Of a DNA stretch of 64,000 bases, positions 15,860 to 23,634 are shown piece by piece (the first letter of the stretch is position 1; every line of letters begins with the position of its first letter). Source of the stretch: DATBDN01 sp963715995 (GTDB lineage: Bacteria; Actinomycetota; Thermoleophilia; Solirubrobacterales; Thermoleophilaceae); contig OY970283.1 of the NCBI GenBank assembly GCA_963715995.1, forward strand, positions 992,001 to 1,056,000, given 5' to 3'. Under the pieces are notes generated by a model, which worked only from the letters and a program-made list of their open reading frames with translations, had not been told where the DNA came from and searched no databases. The position numbers and the translations under genes are program-made.

Positions 15860-17191
15860 ATGCGCTCGACGCTACGACGGAGGCTGCGCCGCTGGCGCCG
15901 GACGGGTGCGCGACACGCGCTCCTGCCGGGTGTCGTGCTGCTCGCGCTCGCTCCCCCTGCCCTTGCCTCCGGCTCGTGGACGCCGCCGCGCGATCTCTCG
16001 AACGCCGGCTCGGCGCCACTCAACCTCGCGGCCACGGCCGGCTTCGGGCCCACCGGCGGCGCAGTCGTGCTCTGGCACTCCGCCGACGGCGTCCAGGCAG
16101 TGGTGCGCGCGGCGCGGCACAACTTCAGCGCTCCGCGCGCGATCGCGGGGTCGGAGCTCTCGATGCCCGATCTGCGCCCCAGCCTCGCGTTCGACGGCCG
16201 CGGTGCCGCGCTGGCGATCTGGTCCTACTTCGAGCCGCACCCGCGCTTCGTCGAGGACGGCTACGCAGTCGACTACACCTTCGGCCTGCGCGTGGCCAGC
16301 CGTGGGCCGCGCGGAGCGTTCGGGCAGGCGCAGACGCTCACCGACGCCCTCGATGCCGACCCGAGCGCCGACGTGGCGTTCGATCCGGCGGGCAACGCGG
16401 TTGCGATCTGGACCGACGAGGCCGGCATGCACGCAGCCGCACGCGCGGCAGGCAAGCGCCGCTTCGGGCACGCGCAGATCATCAGCCAGACGCGAGCGGA
16501 CCCGCAGGTGAGCGTCGGCTCGAGCGGCGCCGCCACCGCAGCCTGGGCCTCGGCGGGAACGGTGCGCGCCGCATCCTCTGACGCCGGCGCCGCGTTCGGC
16601 AGTGACGTTGCCCTGAAGATCCCCGGCCTCGGCGCCGCCAAGCCCGTCATCGGGGTCGACGGCCGCTCGGCGGTCACGGCCGCGTGGTCAGACCGGGGCC
16701 GGGTCATGGCCGCGACCTGCCGCGCGTCTGGTCGCTGCGGCCGCGCGCGGGCCCTGTCGCCGGCCGGTGAGGCCGCCGCTACCCCCAAGGTGGCGGTCGC
16801 GGCCGATGGCACCGCGGTGGTGGCATGGACCTCGCCCGTGGGCGTGTCGGCATCGCTGCGCCGCGGGCACGCAGGATTCGGCACCCCGGGTGTGCTCGCC
16901 CGGCTGGCCAAGGGTGAATCCGCCAGCGACCTGGCCGTCTCGGTCGGGCCGGGCGGCGACGCCGCGGCGCTGTGGATGGTGGACGGCTCGGATGGCGAGC
17001 ACGTCCAGGCGGCGCTGCGCCACGGGCCGACGGCGCGCTTCTCAGGCGCCAGCGACCTCACACCGAAGCTGCCCGGCGCGCACTGGAGCGATCCTCAGGT
17101 CGTGCTCGACGGCCAGGGCGATGCGCTTGCGGTCTGGGGCGCGCTGGTCGACGGTCACCCGTCGATCCAGGCGACCAGCTTCACCCCGTAG
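15860..17191 (+). CDS. Secreted beta-propeller-like protein
   Basis: 443 residues from the ATG at 15860. The signal peptide has a very basic n-region (MRSTLRRRLRRWRRTGAR) and a HALLPGVVLLALAPPALAS core. The mature protein consists of about seven repeats of 45-55 residues with strands of the form GxAVVLWHSADGVQAVVRAA, GNAVAIWTDEAGMHAAARA and TAAWASAGTVRAAS. This pattern suggests a beta-propeller. No catalytic motif. Its last 11 bp overlap the convergent substrate-binding protein gene. Role unknown; probably cell-surface. Confidence 0.7.
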   Translation: MRSTLRRRLRRWRRTGARHALLPGVVLLALAPPALASGSWTPPRDLSNAGSAPLNLAATAGFGPTGGAVVLWHSADGVQAVVRAARHNFSAPRAIAGSELSMPDLRPSLAFDGRGAALAIWSYFEPHPRFVEDGYAVDYTFGLRVASRGPRGAFGQAQTLTDALDADPSADVAFDPAGNAVAIWTDEAGMHAAARAAGKRRFGHAQIISQTRADPQVSVGSSGAATAAWASAGTVRAASSDAGAAFGSDVALKIPGLGAAKPVIGVDGRSAVTAAWSDRGRVMAATCRASGRCGRARALSPAGEAAATPKVAVAADGTAVVAWTSPVGVSASLRRGHAGFGTPGVLARLAKGESASDLAVSVGPGGDAAALWMVDGSDGEHVQAALRHGPTARFSGASDLTPKLPGAHWSDPQVVLDGQGDALAVWGALVDGHPSIQATSFTP

Positions 17192-18173
17192 CGGCGCCTG
17201 GCAGGTACGCGTTGCTGGAGGCGCCTGCAACGCCGGAGCTGATCAGGCCGTTGTCCTGCATCCAGCCCCCGAAGCTCTTCCACTTGGCCGGGTCCTGCCA
17301 GCCGTAGGGGCGGCCGTGGGGCGGAAGGAAGTAGGGGAGGGTGGCGCGCACCGAGGCGGCCTGGAGCTTCGGGTCGAGGTCGCGGTTGGCCTTCGTCAGC
17401 GCGGCCACGCCAGCGGCCGGGTTGCGCTCCAGCGCGATCGCGCCCTGGCGCAGAGCGTTCATGAAGCGGCGGATGTAGGGGCCCGTGCGATCGAGCGCAT
17501 CCGCGTTGGCCACGAACACGAGCTCGTCGTAGTCGGGCACACCGGCGTCCTCGATGCGGATGACGTCGGGGTGCTTCTTGCGCTGCGCCAGGTCGATCGC
17601 CTCGTAGTTCCAGAAGCCGCCGAGGATCGCATCGACCTTCCCGGACACCAGGGCCGGCACGAGGTTGAAGCCCACGTTGCGCTCGGTCACGCTCGCCTGC
17701 GGCACGTTGGCCTTGTCGAGGATGGTCTGGAGATACGCGTGCTGATAGTCGATGCCGGCGGTGCCGACCGTCTTCCCCTTCAGGTCGCCTGCGGTGTGGA
17801 TCTTCGCCTTCGGCAGCGAGATGATCGAGGTCAGCGGGCCCCGCACCAGCGCGCCGACGGCCACCACGTGCAGGCCCTTGGAGCGCGCGCGCAGCACCTC
17901 CGGCTCGTAGGAGATCGCCAGGTCCACGCGGCCCGCGGCCACCTGCTTGAGCGGCGCCGACGGGTCAGCCGGCTGGCGGATCTTCAGATTCAGCCCGACA
18001 CGCTTGAAGTCCCCGCGCGCGGCGGCCGTGTAGATCGGAGCGTGATCGGCGTTCGGGAAGTAGTCCAGCATCAGCTGGAACTGGTGCTGCGTCGAGGGCC
18101 GCAGCACGTCGACCTTCTCGCCGCAGCCAGCCACCGCGACCAGCACGCAGCAGGCGATGACGAACCGCGTCAT
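17181..18173 (-). CDS. ABC transporter substrate-binding lipoprotein, NMT1/THI5 (ThiY) type
   Basis: 330 residues. The N-terminus MTRFVIACCVLVAVAGCGEK has a lipobox (VAGC), so it is a lipoprotein. The mature start FQLMLDYFPNADHAPIYTAAARGDFKRVGL follows the NMT1/THI5-like plan (LDWFPNxxHAGLYVA in ThiY). Further family segments: DPSAPLKQVAAGRVDLAISYEPEVL, DLKGKTVGTAGIDYQHAYLQTIL and AILGGFWNYEAIDLAQR. These proteins bind thiamine-pyrimidine precursors or other small aromatic ligands. It is last in the operon and overlaps the permease gene (ATGA). Confidence 0.85.
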   Translation of the reverse strand: MTRFVIACCVLVAVAGCGEKVDVLRPSTQHQFQLMLDYFPNADHAPIYTAAARGDFKRVGLNLKIRQPADPSAPLKQVAAGRVDLAISYEPEVLRARSKGLHVVAVGALVRGPLTSIISLPKAKIHTAGDLKGKTVGTAGIDYQHAYLQTILDKANVPQASVTERNVGFNLVPALVSGKVDAILGGFWNYEAIDLAQRKKHPDVIRIEDAGVPDYDELVFVANADALDRTGPYIRRFMNALRQGAIALERNPAAGVAALTKANRDLDPKLQAASVRATLPYFLPPHGRPYGWQDPAKWKSFGGWMQDNGLISSGVAGASSNAYLPGAATG

Positions 18174-18913
18174 CGCTCGCGCCTCCATGGCACCGCCACC
18201 CGTTCCACGATCGACACGAAAGCAAAGAGAGCCACCGCCATGGCCGTCAGCAGCACAATCCCCGCATAGACACGCGGCGTCTGGAGCTGGTTGTTGGCCA
18301 GCAGCACCAGCCTGCCGAGGCCGCGATCCGCGCCCGCCCACTCGCCGAACACGGCTCCGATCACCGAGAAGGTGGCCGCCAGCCGCAGCCCGCTGAACAG
18401 GAACGGCAGCGACGAGGGCAGCTCTGCCTTCCACAGGATCGTCAGCCGCGAGGCGCCGAGCGAGCGCATGAGCTTGAGCAGATCCGGGTCGACCGAACGC
18501 AGGCCGTCAAGCACGTTGACAACGATCGGGAAGAAGCAGATCAGCGCGATGATCGCCAGCTTCGGGCCGATGCCGTAGCCGAACGCGAGCACGAACAGCG
18601 GCGCCAGCACCACCAGCGGAATCGCCTGCGAGCCCAGCAGCAGCGGGTAGGCGGCGTCGCGCAGGGGTCGCAGCAGGTGCATCGCCACGGCCAGCAGCAT
18701 GCCGAGCACGATCAAGATCGCCAGGCCCAGCAGCACCTCGCCCGCCGTCACGCCCGCTTCGCTGAACAGCAGCGAGTGGTCGGTTCGCAGGGCATGCCAG
18801 GTCTCGACGGGCGAGGCCAGGGTCAGGTTGTCGACCGAGTGGATCGACGCCACGCCCTGCCAGGCGAGCACCGCCAGCGCGAGCAGCAGCAGCGGCGGCC
18901 AGACGCGCCTCAC
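18170..18913 (-). CDS. ABC transporter permease (ThiX/SsuC type)
   Basis: 247 residues, GTG start in a GTGA overlap with the ATPase gene. Six or so hydrophobic segments, beginning with WPPLLLLALAVLAWQGVAS. The EAA-like cytoplasmic loop reads LRSVDPDLLKLMRSLGASRLTILWKAELPSSLPFLFSGLRLA, which docks to the ATPase in this importer class (nitrate/sulfonate/thiamine-precursor type). It works with the neighbouring ATPase and lipoprotein. Confidence 0.88.
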   Translation of the reverse strand: MRRVWPPLLLLALAVLAWQGVASIHSVDNLTLASPVETWHALRTDHSLLFSEAGVTAGEVLLGLAILIVLGMLLAVAMHLLRPLRDAAYPLLLGSQAIPLVVLAPLFVLAFGYGIGPKLAIIALICFFPIVVNVLDGLRSVDPDLLKLMRSLGASRLTILWKAELPSSLPFLFSGLRLAATFSVIGAVFGEWAGADRGLGRLVLLANNQLQTPRVYAGIVLLTAMAVALFAFVSIVERVAVPWRRER

Positions 18914-19644
18914 GCCGGCGTGCCCTCCGACTCGAGTGCCTCGAGCGCCAGCGCCTCGAGCGCGGCGAAGTCGCTGCCCGTGATCGTCGTGCGCCGCGGC
19001 CGCGGGCGCTCGAGCGGCACGGCGATCTGGGCCACGATGCGCCCCGGCCGCGGCGACATGATCTCCACGCGGTCCGCCAGGTAGAGCGCCTCCTGCACGT
19101 CGTGGGTCACCAGCACGACCGTGCGCTGCTCGCGCAGCAGGGCGTCCGCGAGCCACTCCTGGAGCGAGCCGCGCGTGATCTGGTCGAGCGATGCGAACGG
19201 CTCGTCGAGCAGCACCAGCGGGCGCCCGGACAGGAACGTGCGCGCCAGCGCCACCCGCTGGCGCATGCCACCCGAGAGCTCGTGCGGCCGGGCGTCCTCG
19301 AAGCCGCTCAGGCCGAAGCGCTCGAACAGCGGCCGCGCCGCCGCCCGCGCTTCGCGCCGGCGCGCCCCGGCGCACTCCAGTGCCAGCGCCGCGTTCGCCA
19401 GCGCGCTGCGCCACGGCAGCAGCAGGTCGCGCTGCGGCATGTAGGCGGCGGGCTCCGCGGCCACCGCACCGTCGTCGGGCTGCTGGAGCCCGGCGAGCAG
19501 CTCGAGCAGCGTCGACTTCCCGCAGCCCGACGGGCCCACCAGCGCGACCACCTCGCCCGGCTCGACCACCAGCGAGAGCTCCGCGAGCGCTGTCACGTCC
19601 CCGAACCGGCGCGTGACTCGATGCAACTCGGCGCTGGCTGGCAA
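18910..19644 (-). CDS. ABC transporter ATP-binding protein (ThiZ/SsuB type)
   Basis: 244 residues. Walker A GPSGCGKST, Q-loop AAYMPQRDLLLPW, signature LSGGMRQRVALART, Walker B PLVLLDEPFASLD and H-loop VVLVTHDVQEA are all present. The YMPQRDLLLPWRS Q-loop is typical of nitrate/sulfonate/thiamine-precursor importers. TTG start with GGAG 4 nt upstream, 9 bp after the VWA gene stop. The three ABC genes probably continue the MoxR-VWA transcript. Confidence 0.9.
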   Translation of the reverse strand: MPASAELHRVTRRFGDVTALAELSLVVEPGEVVALVGPSGCGKSTLLELLAGLQQPDDGAVAAEPAAYMPQRDLLLPWRSALANAALALECAGARRREARAAARPLFERFGLSGFEDARPHELSGGMRQRVALARTFLSGRPLVLLDEPFASLDQITRGSLQEWLADALLREQRTVVLVTHDVQEALYLADRVEIMSPRPGRIVAQIAVPLERPRPRRTTITGSDFAALEALALEALESEGTPA

Positions 19645-19653
19645 GGCTCCGGC

Positions 19654-21081
19654 CTACCGCCGGTCCAGCGACAGCGCGTTCACGAAGACCTCCAGCTGCT
19701 TCACGCTCCAGCACTCGAAGACGCCGTCGCAGAACTTCTCGTAGGAGGACATCACCGAGTCGCCGTAGTTCCAGTAGAGCTTCGGCTCGGGGTTCATCCA
19801 GAACGTGCGGCCGGCTCGCTCGGAGATCGCGCTGAACGCCGCGGCGTGGGGCTCGCGACCGTTGGTGCGGGCATCGCCGAGGACGATCACGGTCGAGCGG
19901 GGATCGAGGTCGTCGATCACCTTGCCGAGGAACTCCAGCCACACACGCCCGTAGTCGGTGTAGCCGGACACGTCGGCCACGCCGGCGTTCGACGTGATCG
20001 CCCGCGAGACCTCGCTGAAGTTGCGCTCGCGCTCGAAGACCTCGGTCACCTCCGAGATCCGCTCGACGAACACGAACGAGCGCAGCTTGCGGAAGTTGTC
20101 GTGGAGCGCATGCAGCACCGAGAGGAAGAACACCGACGCGCTCGTGACCGAGGTCGACACGTCGCACAGCACGTAGAGCTCCGGCCGCCGCGGCCGCTTC
20201 GGCTTGTACTTCAGGCGCAGCGGCACGCCGCCGGTCTCCAGCGATGCGCGCATCGTCCCCCGCATGTCCACATGGGCGCCGCGCGTGCGGCCGCGCTGCT
20301 CCATCCCCTGCGTCGCCAGCCGGCGCTTGAGCATCGCGACCGCGCGGTGCACCTGCGAGAGGTCCTGGAGCGGGTTGGACGGCAGCCCGCGGTCGAACTC
20401 GCGCAGAGGGCGCGAGGGCGGGAGCGCCTGTGTGCGCTCGATCAGCTGCCGCTCGAGCTCACGGCGCAGATGGCGCTCGAAGGCTCTCAGGCGCTCCTGT
20501 GGGACCGTGTCGGGGTCGTCACGCCGCGCTGGGTCGGTCTCTGCCTTCAGCCCGAGCGTGCGCCGGATGCGCTGAACGTCGACGCCGATCACGCCGGAGC
20601 CCTCGCCCTGGCGCCCGAACGCGGCGATCGCCAGCCGCGCCATGTCGCGCATCTCGCCGTCGGTGCCCTCGCGGATGGCGTTCGCGATCCGCTCCCGCAG
20701 CGAGTCGAGCTCCATCCGCTCGAAGCCGCCGTAGGAGTCCGCCTCGGTGACGCCGCGCTCGATCGCCTCGCGCTCGACCGCGCGGAAGAAGAAGCGCTCG
20801 AAGACCTTCCCGAACAGCACCTGGTCGTCCTGCGACTTCGCGATCGTCGCCGCTAGGGCCGCGCGGAAGTGCTGCTCGCTCGTCCACGGGACGCTCTCGA
20901 GGGCCGCAAACGCGTCGAGGATCTCGGCCGTGCCGACGGCCATCCCCTCGCGCCGCAGCTCGTCGGCGAAGTCGAGCATGCGAGCGTCGAAGCCCGCCGG
21001 CCCGCGCTCCGGCAGCGAGCCGTACAGCCCGGCGCCGCGGCGCTCAGCCGGCTTGTCGTCCGGCAACGACCCCACCGCCAA
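19654..21081 (-). CDS. VWA-domain protein of the CoxE type
   Basis: 475 residues, TTG start overlapping the MoxR gene by 38 bp (a GTG at 21075 would also serve). The N-terminal half is helical (FDARMLDFADELRREGMAVG). The C-terminal half is a von Willebrand A domain with the MIDAS motif ELYVLCDVSTSVTSASVFFL, later GYTDYGRVWLEFL, and the metal-site Asp in STVIVLGDARTNGR. CoxE-type proteins partner with MoxR AAA+ ATPases as metalloenzyme-maturation or chaperone pairs; the gene order here is exactly that pair. No CO dehydrogenase genes are in the window, so the client is unknown. Confidence 0.85.
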   Translation of the reverse strand: MAVGSLPDDKPAERRGAGLYGSLPERGPAGFDARMLDFADELRREGMAVGTAEILDAFAALESVPWTSEQHFRAALAATIAKSQDDQVLFGKVFERFFFRAVEREAIERGVTEADSYGGFERMELDSLRERIANAIREGTDGEMRDMARLAIAAFGRQGEGSGVIGVDVQRIRRTLGLKAETDPARRDDPDTVPQERLRAFERHLRRELERQLIERTQALPPSRPLREFDRGLPSNPLQDLSQVHRAVAMLKRRLATQGMEQRGRTRGAHVDMRGTMRASLETGGVPLRLKYKPKRPRRPELYVLCDVSTSVTSASVFFLSVLHALHDNFRKLRSFVFVERISEVTEVFERERNFSEVSRAITSNAGVADVSGYTDYGRVWLEFLGKVIDDLDPRSTVIVLGDARTNGREPHAAAFSAISERAGRTFWMNPEPKLYWNYGDSVMSSYEKFCDGVFECWSVKQLEVFVNALSLDRR

Positions 21082-21943
21082 GCTTCACCCCGACGCGCTC
21101 CGCGACCACGTCCAGGTCGGTGCGGTGCTTGACGATGATCGACATCGTCTTCTCGAGCATCGACTGGTCGATGTCGTCGGCGCCGAGCAGGATCAGCGCG
21201 CGCGCCCAGTCGATCGACTCGGCGATCGACGGCGGCTTCTTCAGGTCGAGCTGGCGCACCATGTGGACCACCTCAACCAGGCGCCGCCCGAGCGCCTCGG
21301 GCAGGTCGGGGGAGTGCAGGCGCACGATCTCGAGCTCGCGCTCGACGCTCGGGTAGTCCAGCCACAGGTAGAGGCAGCGGCGCTTGAGCGCCTCGGTCAG
21401 CTCGCGCGCGTTGTTCGAGGTCAGGACCACGATCGGCTGCGACTTCGCCTCGACCACGCCCATCTCGGGGATCGAGATCTGGAAGTCGGACAGCACCTCC
21501 AGCAGCATCGCTTCGAACTCCTGGTCGGTCTTGTCGATCTCGTCGATCAGCAGGACGACGGGCTCCTCCGCGGCGATCGCGGTCAGGAGCGGGCGCGAGA
21601 GCAGGAACTCCTCGCCGAAGATGTCCTCCTGGACGTCGTCCCAGCCGGCCTCGCGCGATTCGGCCTGAATGCGCAGCAGCTGCTTGCGGTAGTTCCACTC
21701 GTATAGGGCCTTGGCCTCGTCGAGGCCCTCGTAGCACTGGAGCCGGATCAGCTTCCGCTCGGTGGCGCGGGCGAGGGCCTTGGCGAGCTCGGTCTTGCCC
21801 ACTCCGGCCGGCCCTTCGACCAGCACGGGCTTGCCGAGCGCGATCGCCAGATGCGCCACGAGCGCGGTCGAATCGTCGGCCAGGTAGCCGGATGAGGCGA
21901 GGCGCTCACGCGTCTCCTCCAGTGACTGGAACGTCGCCGTCAC
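21044..21943 (-). CDS. MoxR-family AAA+ ATPase
   Basis: 299 residues from a GTG at 21943. Walker A VEGPAGVGKTELAKALA, Walker B VVLLIDEIDKTDQEFEAMLLEVL, sensor 1 PIVVLTSNNARELTEALKRRCL (with the arginine finger region) and a C-terminal lid with the VVHMVRQLDLKKPPSIAES helix typical of the CoxD/MoxR group. It probably remodels a client protein together with the VWA protein. It is first in a five-gene minus-strand operon. A TATCCT hexamer lies 7 nt upstream of the GTG, so the message is probably leaderless. Confidence 0.88.
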   Translation of the reverse strand: MTATFQSLEETRERLASSGYLADDSTALVAHLAIALGKPVLVEGPAGVGKTELAKALARATERKLIRLQCYEGLDEAKALYEWNYRKQLLRIQAESREAGWDDVQEDIFGEEFLLSRPLLTAIAAEEPVVLLIDEIDKTDQEFEAMLLEVLSDFQISIPEMGVVEAKSQPIVVLTSNNARELTEALKRRCLYLWLDYPSVERELEIVRLHSPDLPEALGRRLVEVVHMVRQLDLKKPPSIAESIDWARALILLGADDIDQSMLEKTMSIIVKHRTDLDVVAERVGVKLGGGVVAGRQAG

Positions 21944-21950
21944 GCCGCCG

Positions 21951-21960
21951 AGGATACTGT
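21951..21960. promoter_or_regulatory. Overlapping divergent -10 elements (AGGATACTGT)
   Basis: The plus strand reads TACTGT (21955-21960), 7 nt before the ATG at 21968. The minus strand reads TATCCT (complement of 21951-21956), 7 nt before the GTG at 21943. The hexamers share TA and are symmetric about it. This looks like a bidirectional core promoter for two leaderless mRNAs. Confidence 0.5.
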
Positions 21961-21967
21961 CGCGGGC

Positions 21968-22177
21968 ATGGACGCCTTGGTCGTGTTCGCACTGAACCTG
22001 GACACCGGCCCGTTCGATCAGCTGTCGCCGCGCGCGTACATCGCGCTGATGGGCATCGGCTTCATGGTCGGCACGGCCGGCCACGTCGTGCACTCCAAGG
22101 TCATGATCGCGGCCGGCCTGCTGATGATCTTCCTGGCGACGGTGCTGCTGCCGCTGACCGCGCACGTCTCCGGCTAG
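21968..22177 (+). CDS. Small two-helix membrane protein
   Basis: 69 residues: YIALMGIGFMVGTAGHVVHS and VMIAAGLLMIFLATVLLPL form two hydrophobic segments, with a short N-terminal region MDALVVFALNLDTGPFDQLS. It is expressed divergently from the MoxR operon through the shared promoter. Function unknown. Confidence 0.6.
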   Translation: MDALVVFALNLDTGPFDQLSPRAYIALMGIGFMVGTAGHVVHSKVMIAAGLLMIFLATVLLPLTAHVSG

Positions 22178-22181
22178 GTCG

Positions 22182-22505
22182 CTAGGCAGCAGGCCGCAGC
22201 TGCGAGCGGCGCAGCTCGAGCAGGCGGACGACGTCCGCGCTCGGCTCGAATGGGTCGGCGATTGCACGGCCCTTCGCCAGCGGCAGAGCCGCCACCAGGG
22301 TGCCGTCGCGCTCGGCCACGAGCATCGGGCCGACCGGGGTGGGGGCGCTGTCGAGCGAAGCGAGCCGCTCGAGCCGGTCGCGATCGGCCGGGGCCGCTCC
22401 GCGGATGACCACGCGCTCAGCCTGCCGCCAGGTGCGCCGGCGGCCGACCGGGCCGTGGTCGCTTGCAATCTGCTTGAAGAGTGGTACCTCGATGAGAGCC
22501 TTCAT
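22182..22505 (-). CDS. Small protein resembling the N-terminus of GNAT proteins
   Basis: 107 residues from the ATG at 22505, which has a strong AGGAGG sequence 4 nt upstream; earlier in-frame starts are less likely. The middle RVVIRGAAPADRDRLERLASLDSAPTPVGPMLVAERDGTLVAALPL looks like the first strands and helix of an acetyltransferase. The acyl-CoA-binding motif is absent, so it is truncated or non-catalytic. It is transcribed divergently from the CGNR regulator across a palindromic operator. Confidence 0.55.
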   Translation of the reverse strand: MKALIEVPLFKQIASDHGPVGRRRTWRQAERVVIRGAAPADRDRLERLASLDSAPTPVGPMLVAERDGTLVAALPLAKGRAIADPFEPSADVVRLLELRRSQLRPAA

Positions 22506-22534
22506 GGTTCCTCCTGTATTCGTAACCTTCAACA

Positions 22535-22560
22535 AGTATATACTGGTTACGCTAACCAGT
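22535..22560. promoter_or_regulatory. Divergent -10 pair and operator palindrome
   Basis: AGTATATACT (22535-22544) reads TATACT on both strands. It abuts ACTGGTTA-CGC-TAACCAGT (22542-22560), a perfect inverted repeat with 8-bp arms. GTAACC/GGTTAC half-sites recur nearby (near 22521 and 22575). The AT-rich patch stands out from its GC-rich surroundings. It is a likely repressor site controlling both divergent genes. Confidence 0.6.
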
Positions 22561-22591
22561 CAACTTATTTCTACGGTTACAACGTCGCAGC

Positions 22592-22597
22592 TAGACT
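22592..22597 (+). promoter_or_regulatory. -10 hexamer TAGACT for the CGNR gene
   Basis: TAGACT ends 9 nt before the ATG at 22607. This is the leaderless geometry, and independent of the operator-linked TATACT further upstream. Confidence 0.4.
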
Positions 22598-22606
22598 TTT
22601 CGTGAG

Positions 22607-23176
22607 ATGCCGCATTACTCGCACCCATCCACCGCCGGCCTCGAGACCGTCCGGGCGTTCGTGAACACCGTTCACCACGAGCAGGGCACGGACGAAGAGG
22701 ACCTCGGCTCGCCGGCGGCGCTGGCCAGCTTCTTCACCGAGCACGGCCTCGGTCGCACCCAGCCCAAGCCGGCGGACCTCAAGCGCGCGCTGGCGGTGCG
22801 CGAGGCGCTGCGCGACGTGATGGGCGCCAACAACGGGGAGCCGCTCGATCAGGAGTCGGTCGAGCTGCTCAACCGCGCCGCGGCGCGCGCGAAGGTGGTC
22901 GCCGCCTTCGACGACCACGCCTCGTGGCGCATCGAGCCGGCCGCCGACGGCGTTGACGCGGCGCTCGGCCAACTGCTGGCAACGGTCTTCCGCTCGATGA
23001 GCGACGACACCTGGAGCCGCATGAAGGCCTGCGGCAACCCTGACTGCCGCTGGGCGTTCTACGACGGCTCGAAGAACCACTCGGCACGCTGGTGCGAGAT
23101 GGCCAGCTGCGGCAACCGGATGAAGGCCCGCGCGTTCCGCGAGCGCGCGCGCACCAAGGCGGCGCGGACGCGCTAG
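22607..23176 (+). CDS. CGNR zinc-finger (ABATE-domain) regulator
   Basis: 189 residues. The N-terminal ABATE-type domain (ETVRAFVNTVHHEQGTDEEDL through ALAVREALRDVMGANNGEPL) is a predicted ligand-binding module. The C-terminal zinc finger has the pattern CGNPDCRWAFYDGSKNHSARWC then CGNRMKARAFRER, the CGNR motif that gives the family its name and is taken to bind DNA. The palindrome at 22542-22560 is its likely operator (inference). Its stop lies inside a 25-bp sequence that is repeated after repeat element 2. Confidence 0.85.
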   Translation: MPHYSHPSTAGLETVRAFVNTVHHEQGTDEEDLGSPAALASFFTEHGLGRTQPKPADLKRALAVREALRDVMGANNGEPLDQESVELLNRAAARAKVVAAFDDHASWRIEPAADGVDAALGQLLATVFRSMSDDTWSRMKACGNPDCRWAFYDGSKNHSARWCEMASCGNRMKARAFRERARTKAARTR

Positions 23177-23187
23177 CTAGGGCACGG
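23163..23187. repeat. 25-bp direct repeat, left copy
   Basis: Identical to 23610-23634 and contains the end of the CGNR gene (GCGCTAGCTAGGG core). The pair brackets repeat element 2. Confidence 0.85.
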
Positions 23188-23609
23188 TCGGAACCGCGCG
23201 GCCGCAAGCGGGCGGGCGCAAGGCTCGCTCGCCGTCGGCCCGGCCACGGGCTTCGCTCGTCCGCACGGCTCGCCCTGGCGCTGCGGCACGCAAACGGCCT
23301 CGGCCAAGGGGTGGCTGATGTGTTGCTTGCGCGGTTCGCCGGGCGGTTTTTGGGTCGGCTGTGCGACATATGGCACCTATGCGGTGGTTTATGTCGCACA
23401 GCTTCCCCGGGCGAAGGGACCTCGGCGCGGGGCCGAGTGCGCCGGCGCGGTCCCCACGGAACGCGTCCGATCGCTCCAAGCGAGGACCTCGCGCGCGCGG
23501 ACGCGCGCAGGCGCCGGTCCAGCCACCCCTTGGCCGCCGCAGTTTGCGCCGCGAAGCGCCAGCGCACGCCCGCGGAGAGATGGCGCTCGCGCAAGGCGCT
23601 CCGAGGCGA
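23188..23609. repeat. Inverted-repeat element 2 (non-coding, MITE-like)
   Basis: This accounts for the gap between the convergent genes ending at 23176 and 23624. Terminal inverted repeats lie at about 23269-23317 and 23520-23557 (core GGCCAAGGGGTGGCTG). A TGTGCGACA palindrome (23358-23402) is inside. Removing the element and one 25-bp repeat would place the two convergent stop codons (TAG and CTA) directly side by side. No protein-coding frame is credible here. Confidence 0.75.
23358..23402. repeat. TGTGCGACA palindrome, copy 2
   Basis: 13-bp perfect arms GCTGTGCGACATA and TATGTCGCACAGC with an inner CACC/GGTG stem. Confidence 0.85.
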
Positions 23610-23634
23610 CGCGGACGCGCTAGCTAGGGCACGG
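23610..23634. repeat. 25-bp direct repeat, right copy
   Basis: Identical to 23163-23187 and contains the stop codon of the minus-strand membrane protein gene (CTA at 23624-23626). Confidence 0.85.
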
